DNA from: Zeus faber
Lineage: Eukaryota; Chordata; Actinopteri; Zeiformes; Zeidae
Assembly (NCBI GenBank): GCA_960531495.1
Contig: OY482862.1
Span: forward strand, 12,059,537-12,123,536
Length of the DNA stretch: 64,000 nucleotides
Reading direction: 5' to 3'
Shown: one piece after another, positions 21,830 through 44,819 of the stretch
Layout of the letters: every line of letters starts with the position of its first letter
Numbering within the stretch: position 1 is the stretch's first letter
The notes under the pieces: generated by a model
Database searches by the model: none
What the model was told of the DNA's origin: nothing
What the model saw: only the letters and a program-made list of their open reading frames with translations
Made by a program: the position numbers and the translations under genes

Positions 21830-22033
21830 GAGGCTCTGTCTGCGGCTTGCAGCATCTCTGGCGGGCCCTCCCCAGTCTGGTACCGGGATCTGGATTTGTG
21901 GTGGAGCCTGCAAACCGGGGGGGTCTGGACACCGGTCATCGGACTGAAAAGGGGACCCAGGAGCCTCTTCAGACAGACAGGCGGACAGACAGACAGTGTG
22001 TTTATTTGTCCTCATCCATGTGCGTCCTCACAA
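21830..22033 (+). promoter_or_regulatory. slain1 promoter and 5' UTR region
   Basis: GC-rich and CpG-containing sequence runs directly into the first slain1 coding exon. No TATA box is obvious. Exact transcription start unknown. Confidence 0.5.
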
Positions 22034-34236
<12,203 letters not shown>

Positions 34237-35038
34237 GCGGAGCAGAGGGAGGAGGCCAGATGGTGCACAGGGTACGTTTCTTTCCCCCAGAAAGACTGTT
34301 AACATTTTGGAAAACACTGTTACACTGAGGAACGGCGCATCAAATGAGCATCAAACGGAGGCAGAGAGGCGCAAGGGTCCAGCAGGCTGGATCTCGACCT
34401 AAAAACCTGCTGAAACAAGGACTGACTCATTTCGGAGGTGATTCTCTTATCGTGGCAATATGTTGATGATGATGTTTGATATGAAAATCACCCTCCTGAT
34501 ATGTGCTTTTTATTTGGGAATGTGGATAGTTCACGCTTTTATTCGATTAAATATAACTCCATCTCCAGTTCAAAAGGTTAAAAATGACTATATCTTATGC
34601 ATTTGCATTAGTACCAGTTAGTAATAATTTTCACTGAAGACATTTTATTATGGTTCATTTCTGTCATTCGTGGTTATGACGTTGAATATAAAGTCGAGAA
34701 AATTGGGTTTTGATCAATTTTGTGCCTGTTATAAACCGTGGTGGAATTCATTATACTTTGGAACTCACAGCTCGTTTTTTTTCCAGTCATCTTTAAGACT
34801 TTAACACATCCACAATCTTTGCTTTGTTTTTAAAGACAGTAAAACGAGTAAAGTTCGACGTAACTTCGGAAACACATTCTTTTGACTACTACTTGTCTCT
34901 CTTTGTTACTGTTTACACCACAGCCAACGTCTCGATGTTCTCTGACGAACATTAGCGCTGCAATGATATTGCACATGGAGGTTTCGATGCTTTTTGTGGT
35001 TGACAAGGATTTGAAAAGGAAGTTCATTTTTAAACTCA

Positions 35039-35044
35039 ATAAAA
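35039..35044 (+). terminator. slain1 polyadenylation signal AATAAA
   Basis: AATAAAAAAAGAG lies about 800 bases past the slain1 stop codon, after AT-rich 3' UTR sequence with no other gene. Confidence 0.55.
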
Positions 35045-35117
35045 AAAGAGCTTTTTAAAAATACTACCTTGTGTGGAATTTGATTATTAAATGAGAGATT
35101 TGTGTCACGCTGCAGTG

Positions 35118-35149
<32 letters not shown>

Positions 35150-35447
35150 TGTGTGTGGGTGCTCTGCTAATGATTATCTCCAAAAGACTCAATTGAGTGA
35201 TCATAGAAACGACTAAACTTTAAAAGGACTTCATGTTGGTGTCGAGTCGCCCAGGTAACACTGGGATCACACTCATTGTGTTACCTAAGGAAACACTTTG
35301 TGATTATAGGTAAGATATACTCTTAAAACTATTCAAATTTAACTGTAGATGCATGGATACATGGTCATGTATCAATAAATGTATAAATGTAATTTAAACA
35401 TATTTTTGTCGTTACTTTAAGATGGGACCAGAGCTTGGACTTTGATA
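35045..35447. other. Intergenic spacer
   Basis: Short gap between slain1 and the death-domain gene, with a (GTGC)n run at about 35,117-35,152. Nothing else was recognised. Confidence 0.6.
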
Positions 35448-36266
35448 ATGCCCAATAAAGCACAAGAGGTTTGTATGTAGCTTTTTCAATATAATTACCA
35501 TACTTTTTCACATTAATTTAGAGTATTTCTACAATATATTTTTCTCTAGGATGCTGTAATTAACCTAAAGACCGTGCAGGAGATTTCCGCACAGCTTGCC
35601 TTCGGGTGGATAGTTCTGGCCGATGAACTTGGCTTTACCAGGGTTGAGATCAGACGTTTCCAAACCAAGTCCACGGAGAAAAGGGTCCAGGCCCGGATCA
35701 TGCTGGAATGCTGGTACAGTTAGTGCACGCAACAGCTCCTAAAGTAATAGCAACAGCTCTATTTTTTAATATACCATAATATTTGTTTATTTTGATGAAG
35801 CAGTCGGGTGATGCACTGCCCTGGAACAACATCATGTGGTCCTCTTCCCCATCAAAATGCATGTATAATATGATATAATGTGACACCAATATAATATGGA
35901 GGCTCAATGTTTTATTTTGAACTTTCTATATGCGATCTTTAAACACTCTCACTTATTTCGGGCCAATCCTACTCCAACTCCCTTTCACCGCACCTTGTAA
36001 TGGATCCTCTTGTGTTTGTCTTTGGCCACAGGTGCGAGAGGTCGCTGGACGAGCCTAATAAGACCAAGCTGCTGCGAGACGGCCTGGAGCGAGCCGGCCG
36101 GCGGGACCTGGCGGAGCGGCTGCGCTGCCTCCACTGGGGCTACCAGAAGCTGAGCCGGCGGGTGGAGCTGCCTTCCGCCTTCCCCTTCCTCATCACCGTC
36201 CACAAGACCGTTCACAACCGTGACGGCGTGAGCAGCATCAGTGACCCCAGTCGCAGATCCACCTAA
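35448..36266 (+). CDS. Short death-domain protein, unassigned
   Basis: Three exons join in frame: 35448-35468, 35550-35713 and 36032-36266, giving about 139 aa. The product has the helical pattern of a death domain: an amphipathic start (VQEISAQLAFGWIVLADELG), then FTRVEIRRFQ, the typical ARIMLECWCERS turn, and the LLRDGLERAGRRDLAERLRC helices (roughly residues 15-105). A Ser/Arg tail follows. Death domains mediate homotypic binding in apoptosis and NF-kB signalling. No receptor, ankyrin or kinase partner domain is visible, so it could be a small adaptor or the 3' end of a longer gene. The first exon is uncertain: an in-frame TAA precedes the ATG, but a tttaag acceptor-like site at 35,420 could make it an internal exon, and its donor (gtttgt) is weak. 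The tryptophan codon is split across exons 2 and 3, which supports the splice. ATTAAA near 36,432 may serve as polyadenylation signal. I do not recognise a named orthologue. Confidence 0.65.
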
Positions 36267-36439
36267 GATAATGGCACGTACAAAGGGCATTTGTGCATTG
36301 TAGATTTATCACTGTGTATATTCAAAATACCATGTGTAACAGTTAATTTTGGACTTCACGGCAATGTGAAGAATTACTTCAATACTTTAATTGGCCCTTC
36401 TCGTCGCCATTAATTATGATTTTGTTTTGCATTAAAGAT

Positions 36440-36990
36440 GAGTGATTTGAAATTTTCCAACTGACCTCCTGAATTTCTATGCTCCACGTGCCTCACTGGA
36501 TGCACACGTATGAATGGAATACATGTATGAAAGGAATCGACCGCTCGCTCAATCAATCAATCGATCAAACTTTATTTCACCTCTAGAAGCCATTAAGACC
36601 CCCTTATTTACTATAGTGTCGTTCCAACAAAGATTTCAATACAATTAAATGCAAGTACACCCCTTTAAAAACGGAACAATTCGAATAAAATCGAATTGTA
36701 ACAGTCCATACAATTGATCAAAATCAAGAACAAATAAAAACAAAGAAGAACATCGGAGATACTGTTGTTTAAAAAAAAAAGAAATGATGCCGCGCACATG
36801 TTTGGTACGCCGCAAAACTGCCCCCTCGAGGGACGAATCAACTATTTTGAATTGAGCTGGATTTGTCCAAACAAAATGAAGAAACGATACATAGGAACGG
36901 GAGGCGCGAAAGGGGGAATGCATATCATTGATATTACATTACATAAATGTATAAATAAATATAAATATGTGAATATAAATCAACGCAATT
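36440..36990. other. Intergenic spacer with repeat-like sequence
   Basis: Contains CTCAATCAATCAATCGATCA followed by AACTTTATTTCACC at about 36,548, a pattern found at the 3' ends of common fish LINE/SINE copies, and an A/T-rich stretch. No gene seen. Confidence 0.45.
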
Positions 36991-37419
36991 GATCGTCGAT
37001 AGACCGGTTTAAACAACAACCCGCGCAACCGAACTAGGCTGACGTCACCGCGTCGCCGTTCGCTCGGCCAACCGGAGCCCGGGACGAGGCGGCCCCGCTC
37101 CCCAGCACGCTTGTGTGAGAGGCGGGTCTCGGCCGCCACTGTGGTTCAAACGCTCCCCGGCTGCAACCGCGGAGGCGTCAACGACATAAACCCCGAACGG
37201 ACTGCGGGGAACGAGCGCTATCACAACTCTCGACGCGGGTGCATGACCCAGGGGTAAATATGGCGGCGCGGAAAGACGAAGCCGACTCGCGCGGACGTGA
37301 ACCGTCTTCTTCTGTCCAAACCGTTTTCCGGGCGGTGTTTGTTTCCAGCTCGTAGACGGATGTGCACAATCTGCCGCTGAGCGTTTCGTTGCAGACAGCC
37401 GAGCGGGTCGTTCCCATCA
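36990..37419 (+). promoter_or_regulatory. kbtbd7 CpG-rich promoter with a full CRE site
   Basis: GC- and CpG-rich block ending at the kbtbd7 start codon. It includes the palindromic cAMP-response element TGACGTCA at 37,040-37,047. No TATA box at a sensible distance. Confidence 0.6.
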
Positions 37420-39291
37420 ATGGCTTCGGTACTGAGCTACTTCAGCGGCCCCGAGGAGCTGGAGGACGTCGATCACGCCCAGCACTTGCTGAAGGAGCTG
37501 AAGTCCCTGTACGACTCGCGGCTCCTGGCGGACGTCGCCATCGGGGTGGAATACGACGACCAGCCGCCCGATCGAACCTCCGATTCGGCCCGATGCGGGA
37601 CCGAGAAACTTTTCCTCTGCAACCGCAACATCCTCGCCGCCGCCAGCCCTTACTTCAGAAGCATGTTCACCGGCGGCTTGAATGAAAGCATGCAGGATAA
37701 AGTGACCATCCGCGGGGTCGATCCCGAGTCCATGACCGTGATCATAGACTACTGTTACACCGGGAAGGTGACAGTGACGGAAGGCAACGTGCAGAGGGTC
37801 TACGCCGCTGCCAACATGTTGCAGCTGGAGTACATCAGGCTGGCCTGCTCCAGTTTCATGACCAGGAGGCTGGACTTCTCCAATTGTGTCGGACTCCTCA
37901 AATTCGCGGACACCTATGGAAACCCGGAATTGAAGGGGAAAGCTCAGGCGTTTATAGCCAGGAACTTCAGTCAGCTCTGCAACACCAAGGAGCTTTGCGA
38001 GCTGGACCTGGTTCAGCTGAAGGAGATCCTGTCTCTGGACACGCTGGACGTGGACTGTGAAACCAAGGTGTGCTCGGCCGCGCTGCAGTGGATCGAGGCC
38101 AACGTGCCGCTGGAAACCGAGGATGCCTTGCAGGTGCTCAGGTGTGTCCGGTGGAACCTCTTCGCCGAGAAGGATAAGGCCTACCTCGACGGCCTCATGG
38201 CTAGGCCCATTATTGAGAAATACCTGGCATACTTTCTCAACCAGTCGGCCGGCGAAACTCTGGAAATATGTGTGAAAGAGGACATACCGAAACACAGGAT
38301 AGGCGTGAGCGCGAAAGAAATGATCCTCTTCTTCGGCCTGCCGAACGTCAACATAATGTGCTGCGACCCGTACTCGGAGGACCTCTACTTCGTGTCCCCT
38401 CCTCTGGTGGACCTCAGTAGTCAGGATTTCAAACGCTCCACCATGGAGTCCCTGATTGCTTGTGCCACCCCTGAAAACAACCTCTACCTGGCCTCCCACC
38501 TCTCGAAGCACTTCTGGCTCTACAACCCGGTGCTGAACAGCTGGCAGGAGTTGGCAGAGAGACCACTGGGCAGGATGCACTCCGGGATGGGTTACCTCAA
38601 TGGCCACGTGTACATCCTGGGAGGAAGGAGCCCCACGACGGATGATCGGCTGAAGGAGGTAGAGTGCTACAGCATCCAGAGGAACCAGTGGACGTTTGTG
38701 GCTCCGCTGCCCCACTCCCTGGGCAAGATGCAGGTCGTGGCCTTGAACGACCACCTCTACGTGGTAAACAAGAGGCGAATGCTTTGCTACGACCCCAAGC
38801 GGAACCGCTGGCGCCACTGCGGGTCGTTGAGACGAGACAAGCTCTACAAGGCCTGTGTGTTCCAGGACCAGATCGTCTGCGTTTGCGACATCCCCGTGGT
38901 GAAGGCCTACAGCCCGACCAGGGGGGAGTGGAAGAGGTTGGGAGACATTCCCATCGACACTCGTGCTCTGAACTACCAGGTGCTCCAACACAACGGCAAG
39001 CTCCTCCTCCTCACGCAGACCTTACTTCAGCACAACAAGTACAGGGTCCTCATCCATGAATACGACTTGGCTCGGGACAACTGGAAAAATGTCATGGCGG
39101 TCTACGTGTCCACTCTGGGCCCCGTGTGTGTTTCAACACGCGTGTACCCGACATGCTTGGGCTCCGCCCATAGCTTCTCCACGGAGGAGGACGATGACAG
39201 CGGCTCCAGCGCAGACTGGGACTTCGACGGCTTGACAGACGCAGATTCAGACTCCGGAAGCTCCAGTTCATTCTCAGACGAGAATTGGTAG
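37420..39291 (+). CDS. kbtbd7: KBTBD6/7-type BTB-BACK-Kelch CUL3 adaptor
   Basis: One uninterrupted exon of 623 codons. A BTB domain (about residues 25-150, with FLCNRNILAAASPYFRSMFT) is followed by a BACK domain (about 155-260, FADTYGNPELKGKAQAFIAR) and Kelch repeats (about 310-580, including YLNGHVYILGGR and VECYSIQRNQW). The tail is acidic: EEDDDSGSSADWDFDGL and DSDSGSSSSFSDENW. Segments such as YDPYSGD/YDPYSED, VYPSCL/VYPTCL and the acidic tail match human KBTBD6/7 (from memory), which are also intronless. In mammals these proteins recruit CUL3 and, with GABARAP, direct ubiquitination of the RAC1 activator TIAM1. Odd feature: the fish protein stops at the Trp where mammals continue with the ATG8-binding W-V-x-V. 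KBTBD8 is less similar. A 524-codon antisense frame is a GC-composition shadow. Confidence 0.93.
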   Translation: MASVLSYFSGPEELEDVDHAQHLLKELKSLYDSRLLADVAIGVEYDDQPPDRTSDSARCGTEKLFLCNRNILAAASPYFRSMFTGGLNESMQDKVTIRGVDPESMTVIIDYCYTGKVTVTEGNVQRVYAAANMLQLEYIRLACSSFMTRRLDFSNCVGLLKFADTYGNPELKGKAQAFIARNFSQLCNTKELCELDLVQLKEILSLDTLDVDCETKVCSAALQWIEANVPLETEDALQVLRCVRWNLFAEKDKAYLDGLMARPIIEKYLAYFLNQSAGETLEICVKEDIPKHRIGVSAKEMILFFGLPNVNIMCCDPYSEDLYFVSPPLVDLSSQDFKRSTMESLIACATPENNLYLASHLSKHFWLYNPVLNSWQELAERPLGRMHSGMGYLNGHVYILGGRSPTTDDRLKEVECYSIQRNQWTFVAPLPHSLGKMQVVALNDHLYVVNKRRMLCYDPKRNRWRHCGSLRRDKLYKACVFQDQIVCVCDIPVVKAYSPTRGEWKRLGDIPIDTRALNYQVLQHNGKLLLLTQTLLQHNKYRVLIHEYDLARDNWKNVMAVYVSTLGPVCVSTRVYPTCLGSAHSFSTEEDDDSGSSADWDFDGLTDADSDSGSSSSFSDENW

Positions 39292-40037
39292 TGAACACTG
39301 TCATTGTCACTGTGTCAAAGGAGTTGTTAATGTATTTGTGTTTTATTTTTCTCTGTGTATCCCAGGGGTTTTTGCAATGCTTGACACAGTTCAGTATTTT
39401 ATTTCCAAAAGAAATTGAAGTTGTTACAGAAGTCCTCCTTAATTAAGGAATTTACTAAATGATAACAGTTGACTTGCAACTATATCTTACCAATGGCCAT
39501 TCAAATACAGCTTAAATATATTAGAACTTTAAATATAGAAAGTTTTATACATTACTCCAGACAAGTACATCCACCATTTGCTGCATCCATTTTATTGTTG
39601 AGTAGCAAATTGCAAAAATCATAGATGTGTTGTTTTGTTTGAATTCTACCATCCACCACAAACATGACGGATAAACAGTATAAGGCGTGAACCTATACTG
39701 TTTATCTCTTTATGTTTGTACTAAGGTGTCACGCTGAGCTTGTGTTGTGAAACCTACTGAATGAAATGTAAAAGCTAATGTACTGTACGGTTACTCAGGT
39801 TAGGCTTCAGCTGGGGCCTATGCCGTTGCAAAGTCGATTTTCATTGAGGTGTGTGTGTGTGTGTGTGCGTGTGCGTGTGCGCACGCGCTTATCTGGATGT
39901 GTTCCACTTTTCATGTTCTCCATTCATTTTTAGCTGAGCTATTGCAATACATTTGAAAAACAAAACAGGGTTTGAGAATGGAATCAATGTTGCTTAATGA
40001 ATCTATTTTGGTGGGATGCATATTAAACAGTTGAAAT

Positions 40038-40043
40038 AAATAA
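40038..40043 (+). terminator. kbtbd7 candidate polyadenylation signal
   Basis: Overlapping AATAAATAAA about 750 bases past the stop codon; earlier sites are not ruled out. Confidence 0.4.
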
Positions 40044-40269
40044 AAGCTTTGCAAAGCCATTTCTGTACAACTCTCCTACTCCACAACCCTTTAACCTTGT
40101 GTGTGTGCGTGTGTGTTTGATCCAATATAGTCAAAGTGGTAAAAGTGAGAACATTTATTTGGGTTTGTGAAGCAGACAAGAAGTGTTTGAGGACACTACT
40201 GGAGGAGCTCTATTTATAATAATAATAATAATATTAAAATAAAATACAAAGCCATAACAGCTTTTGCAT

Positions 40270-40649
40270 CAGGGGTCTCAAACCCAAATCACCTGGGGCC
40301 CACTGGCCACATTGTCTTCTGAGGTGGCCAGGTTGAACATCAAGGGAAAAACAACAAACTGTTATATTATTGTTTTTGTTTTTTGGGTTTTTTTACACCT
40401 CAAATGAGTGAATTACTTAAACATGTCTGTTCAAAATGATTAAGTCTGTAATCATACAATAAATTGTCATATTCTATTTGATTCTGTTTTATATGCGGAA
40501 AATATTAGGTACAATTGTGTGGCTTAATAGAGCATTGTGATTTTAAAAATGTGCAGGGCAGATTCAGCAATATATTATAAACCTGTAGCACGCTGCATTA
40601 AACTGTGCCCCCCCCCCCCCCCCCCTGGCCTGTGGTTTGAGACCCCCTG
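40270..40649. mobile_element. Probable non-autonomous hAT-type element
   Basis: Begins CAGGGGTCTCAAACCC and ends GGTTTGAGACCCCCTG, near-perfect terminal inverted repeats of about 16 bp. The interior contains GGGGCCCACTGGCCAC, typical of such elements, and a C-homopolymer. The 8-bp flanks do not match cleanly, so the target duplication has decayed or the boundaries are slightly off. Confidence 0.6.
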
Positions 40650-40849
40650 TTTGTTTTTTTTAGTTGTTTTTGTTTTTACATCAAGCACAGTTTATTCGAG
40701 GTCTGGCCGGCGTCCTCAGCCTCTCCCTCCAGCTTGACAGTTTTAACTGCATTGATGTTTTGTACAAGAGTAAAATAAACACGCTTATGTCCAATGGAAG
40801 AATGCCTCATGTGTTTTGTTTGGGTTTTTTTTTAATGAACATGAAGGAG

Positions 40850-41020
40850 CGTGCAGGGACATCTACTGGTCCGCCGTTGCGCCGCAACCGGACCGGGCTC
40901 TCGCAGAACTCTGTCCGCTCGCGATACCACCGCGGCGAGGCGCAAGTCCTCGGGGCTTGTGCTCCCGAGCTCTCGCGATATCACAGCCGCCTAGCAGCGT
41001 CTCGGTGGCGAGGATGAGCG
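40850..41020 (+). promoter_or_regulatory. rab33a CpG-rich promoter with CTCGCGATA elements
   Basis: CpG-rich sequence ahead of the rab33a start codon carries CTCGCGATA twice (about 40,918-40,926 and 40,972-40,980). This resembles the TCTCGCGAGA core element of TATA-less vertebrate promoters. Confidence 0.5.
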
Positions 41021-43519
41021 ATGGCAATTGAAAACAAACCCGAGGGCGATTTCCACACCGTGTTCAGCCTGCACGACCCCCTGGAGCTGTCGTCACACGC
41101 GGAGCACGACGCCGCCCAGGCGCGGATGTTCAAGATCATCGTGATCGGGGACTCCAACGTGGGGAAGACGTGTCTGACGTACAGGTTCTGCGGGGGGACT
41201 TTCCTGCACAGCCCGGAGGCGACGATCGGGGTGGACTTCAGGGAGAAGAGCCTGGAGCTGGACGGGGAGCGGATCAAGGTGAGGGGTCCCATCGAAGACG
41301 ACACCTACTTGATCCGTGCGCTATAACAAGGCTCTAGATCAGTCTTTACAAAGAGGAGGCCTTAATGGTCATCGGTTTGGTGTTTCAATTTATGAGGTGT
41401 TTATTTTGACGTAAACACTTTGTCCGATTTGATTTAACCGTACATACATTTTTTGTCTGTTTCTGAAACCCTAAACCCTGAACCTAATACGTACCTCCAT
41501 AGTGGCTGCTACGCCTGCTACCCTTTTCTAGATGAACCCAACTCACTTTATACTTAGCTGGAAATCCCTGTCCTGCCCTAAGAAAAGTGTTATAATAACA
41601 GTTCATAGAACCATCTACTTCATAAGCTGCTCTTTCCCTACCTGATACATATATCATTACCAATATTATTATTATATTATTATATAATATCATTTTCATA
41701 TAATCTCCGGGTGCGTCGCAGAGATATTTCACTGCATATATGTATGAACGTGTATATATGTATGTGGCAAACCTCTTGAATCTTGAATCAATATTACTTC
41801 CTAATACCTCTGCCCTGAACCAAATATATCTTATTTACCCTTATACTTAGATACAATACTTTATTGGATGAGAGAGGCATCTAATATTTAATTAAAATGA
41901 TCCATAAAAGGTAAAAAGTATTCAATTTAACTCCTATGTACCTGCATACAACCCCTCTGTGCCATTAAAAGAAAGACAGAGGTATGAAGTCAGTATGTCT
42001 GTAATCAGTATGATATGGAGGTATATCAGAATGATTTGGAGGTATATCAATATGATATGGAGGTATATCAGAATGATTTTGAGGTATATCAATATGATAT
42101 GGAGGTATAGCAGTATAATATGGAGGTATGTCAGTAGGACATGGAGGTATATCATTATGATATGAAGGTATATCAGTATAATATGGAGGTATATCAGTAT
42201 GATAGGAGGTATATCAGTATAATATGGAGGTATATCAGTATGATAGGAGGTATATCAGTATAATATGGAGGTATATCAGTATAATATGGAGGTATATCAG
42301 TATGATAGGAGGTATATCAGTATAATATGGAGGTATATCAGTATGATAGGAGGTATATGGGTATGATATGGAGGTATATCAGGATGATAGGGAAGTATAT
42401 CAGTATTTTAGGGAGGTAAATCGGTATAATATGTAGATATATGGGTATTATATGGAAGTATACTGTATCAGAATGATATGGAGGTATATCAGTATAATAT
42501 GCAGGTATATGGGTATGATATGGAGGTATATCAGGATGATAGGGAGGTATATCAGTATGTTAGGGAGGTATATCAGTATAATATGTAGATATATGGGTAT
42601 TATATGGAAGTATACTGTATCAGTATGATATGAAGGTATATCAGTATAATATGGAGGTATATGGGTATTATAGGTAGGTATATCAGTATGTTAGGGAGGT
42701 ATATCAGTACGTTATGGAGGTATATCAGTATGGGTTCTGTAATGTTTTTCATATCACACAATCAAAAAAATCATATCTATGCTAAGTATCAGTCATATTA
42801 AGGTATTTGTTTGATTTGTCAAGAGTTTTTCTCATCACATTAAAAGGTGGAAGAAATATAAGTAGAGTGGATGCAATGTAGTGTCCGCAATACATTAGGC
42901 ATTGTACAAAGTTGAATACTAGGCCCTAATGTTTTTATTTATGCAGAAATAACTTGAAGAGATTTTAGTATAACTAAATTACATTATGTTTTCAAAACAC
43001 TATGTATAGTTATTACTGATATCACTAAGTTGTTACGTACAGACCATATTAATTAAATGGTCACTGGTGTGTCAGCTGCAGATATGGGACACGGCGGGCC
43101 AGGAGCGCTTCAGGAAGAGCATGGTGGAGCACTACTACCGCAGCGTCCACGCCGTTATCTTCGTCTACGACGTGACCAGCCTGGACTCCTTCCAGAGCCT
43201 CCCCGAGTGGATCAGTGAGTGCGGCCGACACTCCGTGGGCCCCATGGTGCCCCACATCCTGGTGGGCAACAAGTGCGACCTCAGGGACCACCGGGAGGTG
43301 CCGGCGTCGCTGGCCCAGCGTCTTGCCGACAGCTACAACTTCCCGCTCTTTGAGACCTCAGCCAAGGACCCGGCGGAGAAGGAGCACGTGGATGCCATCT
43401 TCCTGACATTGGCCTACAGGCTGAAGAACCACAAACCCCTGAGACTGAAACAGCCGAGCGAGAGCAGCCTGGGGCGTCTTTCCAATCCGAGGGAAGCGGC
43501 CTCAGCTTGTCAATGCTGA
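41021..43519 (+). CDS. rab33a: Rab33-family small GTPase (closest to RAB33A)
   Basis: Two exons, 41021-41278 and 43076-43519, join in phase 0 to a 233-aa Rab. G-box motifs are intact: GDSNVGKT (residues 43-50), the TIGVDF effector loop, WDTAGQE (90-96), NKCD and ETSAKD. It ends in CQC, the dual-cysteine prenylation signal. The Rab33-type sequences [19 protein letters not shown] (here with Met before FKII) and [14 protein letters not shown] are conserved. Rab33 proteins act in Golgi traffic, and RAB33B binds ATG16L1 in autophagy. [16 protein letters not shown][10 protein letters not shown] and the EA(A)-SxC-x-C ending favour RAB33A over RAB33B (comparison from memory). The long amino arm differs from both. 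The start is the first ATG in frame that leads into this arm. Confidence 0.85.
41713..41790 (+). mobile_element. LINE-type 3' tail fragment
   Basis: GATATTTCACTGCATATATG, then GTATGTGGCAAACC and TTGAATCTTGAATC. This is the widespread fish tail type ending in GACAAATAAA-like plus TTGAATCTTGAA. Related copies lie at 46,290 and 46,952. Confidence 0.5.
41993..42735. repeat. AT-rich minisatellite in the rab33a intron
   Basis: About 35-40 tandem units of roughly 18-21 bases built on GGAGGTATATCAGTATAATA. A longer period of about 152 bases is also present: the variant block ATATGTAGATATATGGGTAT recurs from about 42,430 to about 42,582. Confidence 0.95.
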
Positions 43520-44815
43520 GGTCCCCTCTGTTCTGAAGGACTCATGATGCCCTCAAAGATATCATTACGGACTGAATAATATGCAGGTGCTGGCTGTAAT
43601 GTGTATGTTTGGTCATCTTCCTGTTCTGTTCTAGGTTTTTGTTTTTTACTTATTTAATTGACAGCACTATGACTGCACATTACAATGCCTTTTGGGAGAT
43701 CATTCCAATTTGTCCGTATGCTGCTTGGAAAAGATGTGAATGCTCTTGTCTTGGTTGAGAATAAGGTCTTGTCAGCATTGGTTGGTAACCGTACGAGAGA
43801 CACGAATCATTAACTGGCTCTGAGATAAGAAAATGTTAATATTAACTGACGAGATATCATCAACAACCCTCCACTCCTTTTGCTCCATCAATATTGTAGG
43901 AGCATATTTAGAATCCTTGACCAGAATTTCAGAATAACATATTTTTTGCACAGGTCTCACAGATTGACGGCAGTTGTACAAACTAAAACTGCATTTACGA
44001 CCAACCTAGCAAGTTAAATATTCACCTTATAAACACTTGTTTGTGGGAAAACATTTGTAAGAAAGCTTTACTTTGTAACTGAGTTTGAAGGGGTATGTAG
44101 TCATGAGAAGATATTCTGGGGGAGCTGGGAAAATCACCCACATTCTGATGTTACATGCATCGCAGTATCACAAGTTTGCGTTGTATTAAATAGTGATGCA
44201 AAGAAATGCATGTGAATAGGACCAAGGAAGCTGTTGCTGTTTATTGCAGCTCAAACTGTGCATATCATTTCTAAACAACACTGCATTGCTGAATGAACTG
44301 TAAAAGAAAACCATCAACCATCTAGCTGCATTACAGTGGGTCTGTGCACATGTTGAATATTTATAGTGAAATGTACTATATTTACTGGGGGGGGGCAACA
44401 ACAAAGTCAGTGCTATGTGACTCACATCTGTATGAAATCACAAAGTACCAATCTCACCCATTTGGCACACTTAAATTGGAGAGAACTCAAGCCACTTTAA
44501 TTTGGGGGTAAAACTTGGTTCACCAATCACCACATAAATTCACAAATGTCTTCAGATGAGTTGAGACTTAATCAAGGCAGTCACAGGGAATTCCCTCGCG
44601 TCGTTGCCCCATAACTGTGCCGCATGTTTATCCAAATGCAACTTCTCATTGTATTGATTCATGTTAAAGCCAAAGATAAAAAAATAAATAAAGATTAGTT
44701 TAGTGGTCAGAAGAATTACTCGGGCTACAAATGCAGACTTTTTGTTCAAAAATCAGACGGGACTGGTGTACATTGTGGTGTCATTTAAATTATGTATTTG
44801 AGGTTCTGAACGATT
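43520..44815 (+). other. rab33a 3' UTR and intergenic spacer
   Basis: AT-rich sequence with no second gene. AATAAATAAAG near 44,689 could be a distal polyadenylation signal. A G-homopolymer lies at about 44,388. Confidence 0.45.
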
Positions 44816-44819
44816 TAGC

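Noticed and set aside
37417-38991. 524-codon open frame antisense to kbtbd7
   Set aside because: It is the complement of a real, conserved BTB-Kelch gene in a GC-rich exon; its translation has no recognisable domain.
42000-42735. Direct-repeat array considered as a CRISPR
   Set aside because: Units are contiguous and diverged with no unique spacers, in a vertebrate intron; it is a minisatellite.
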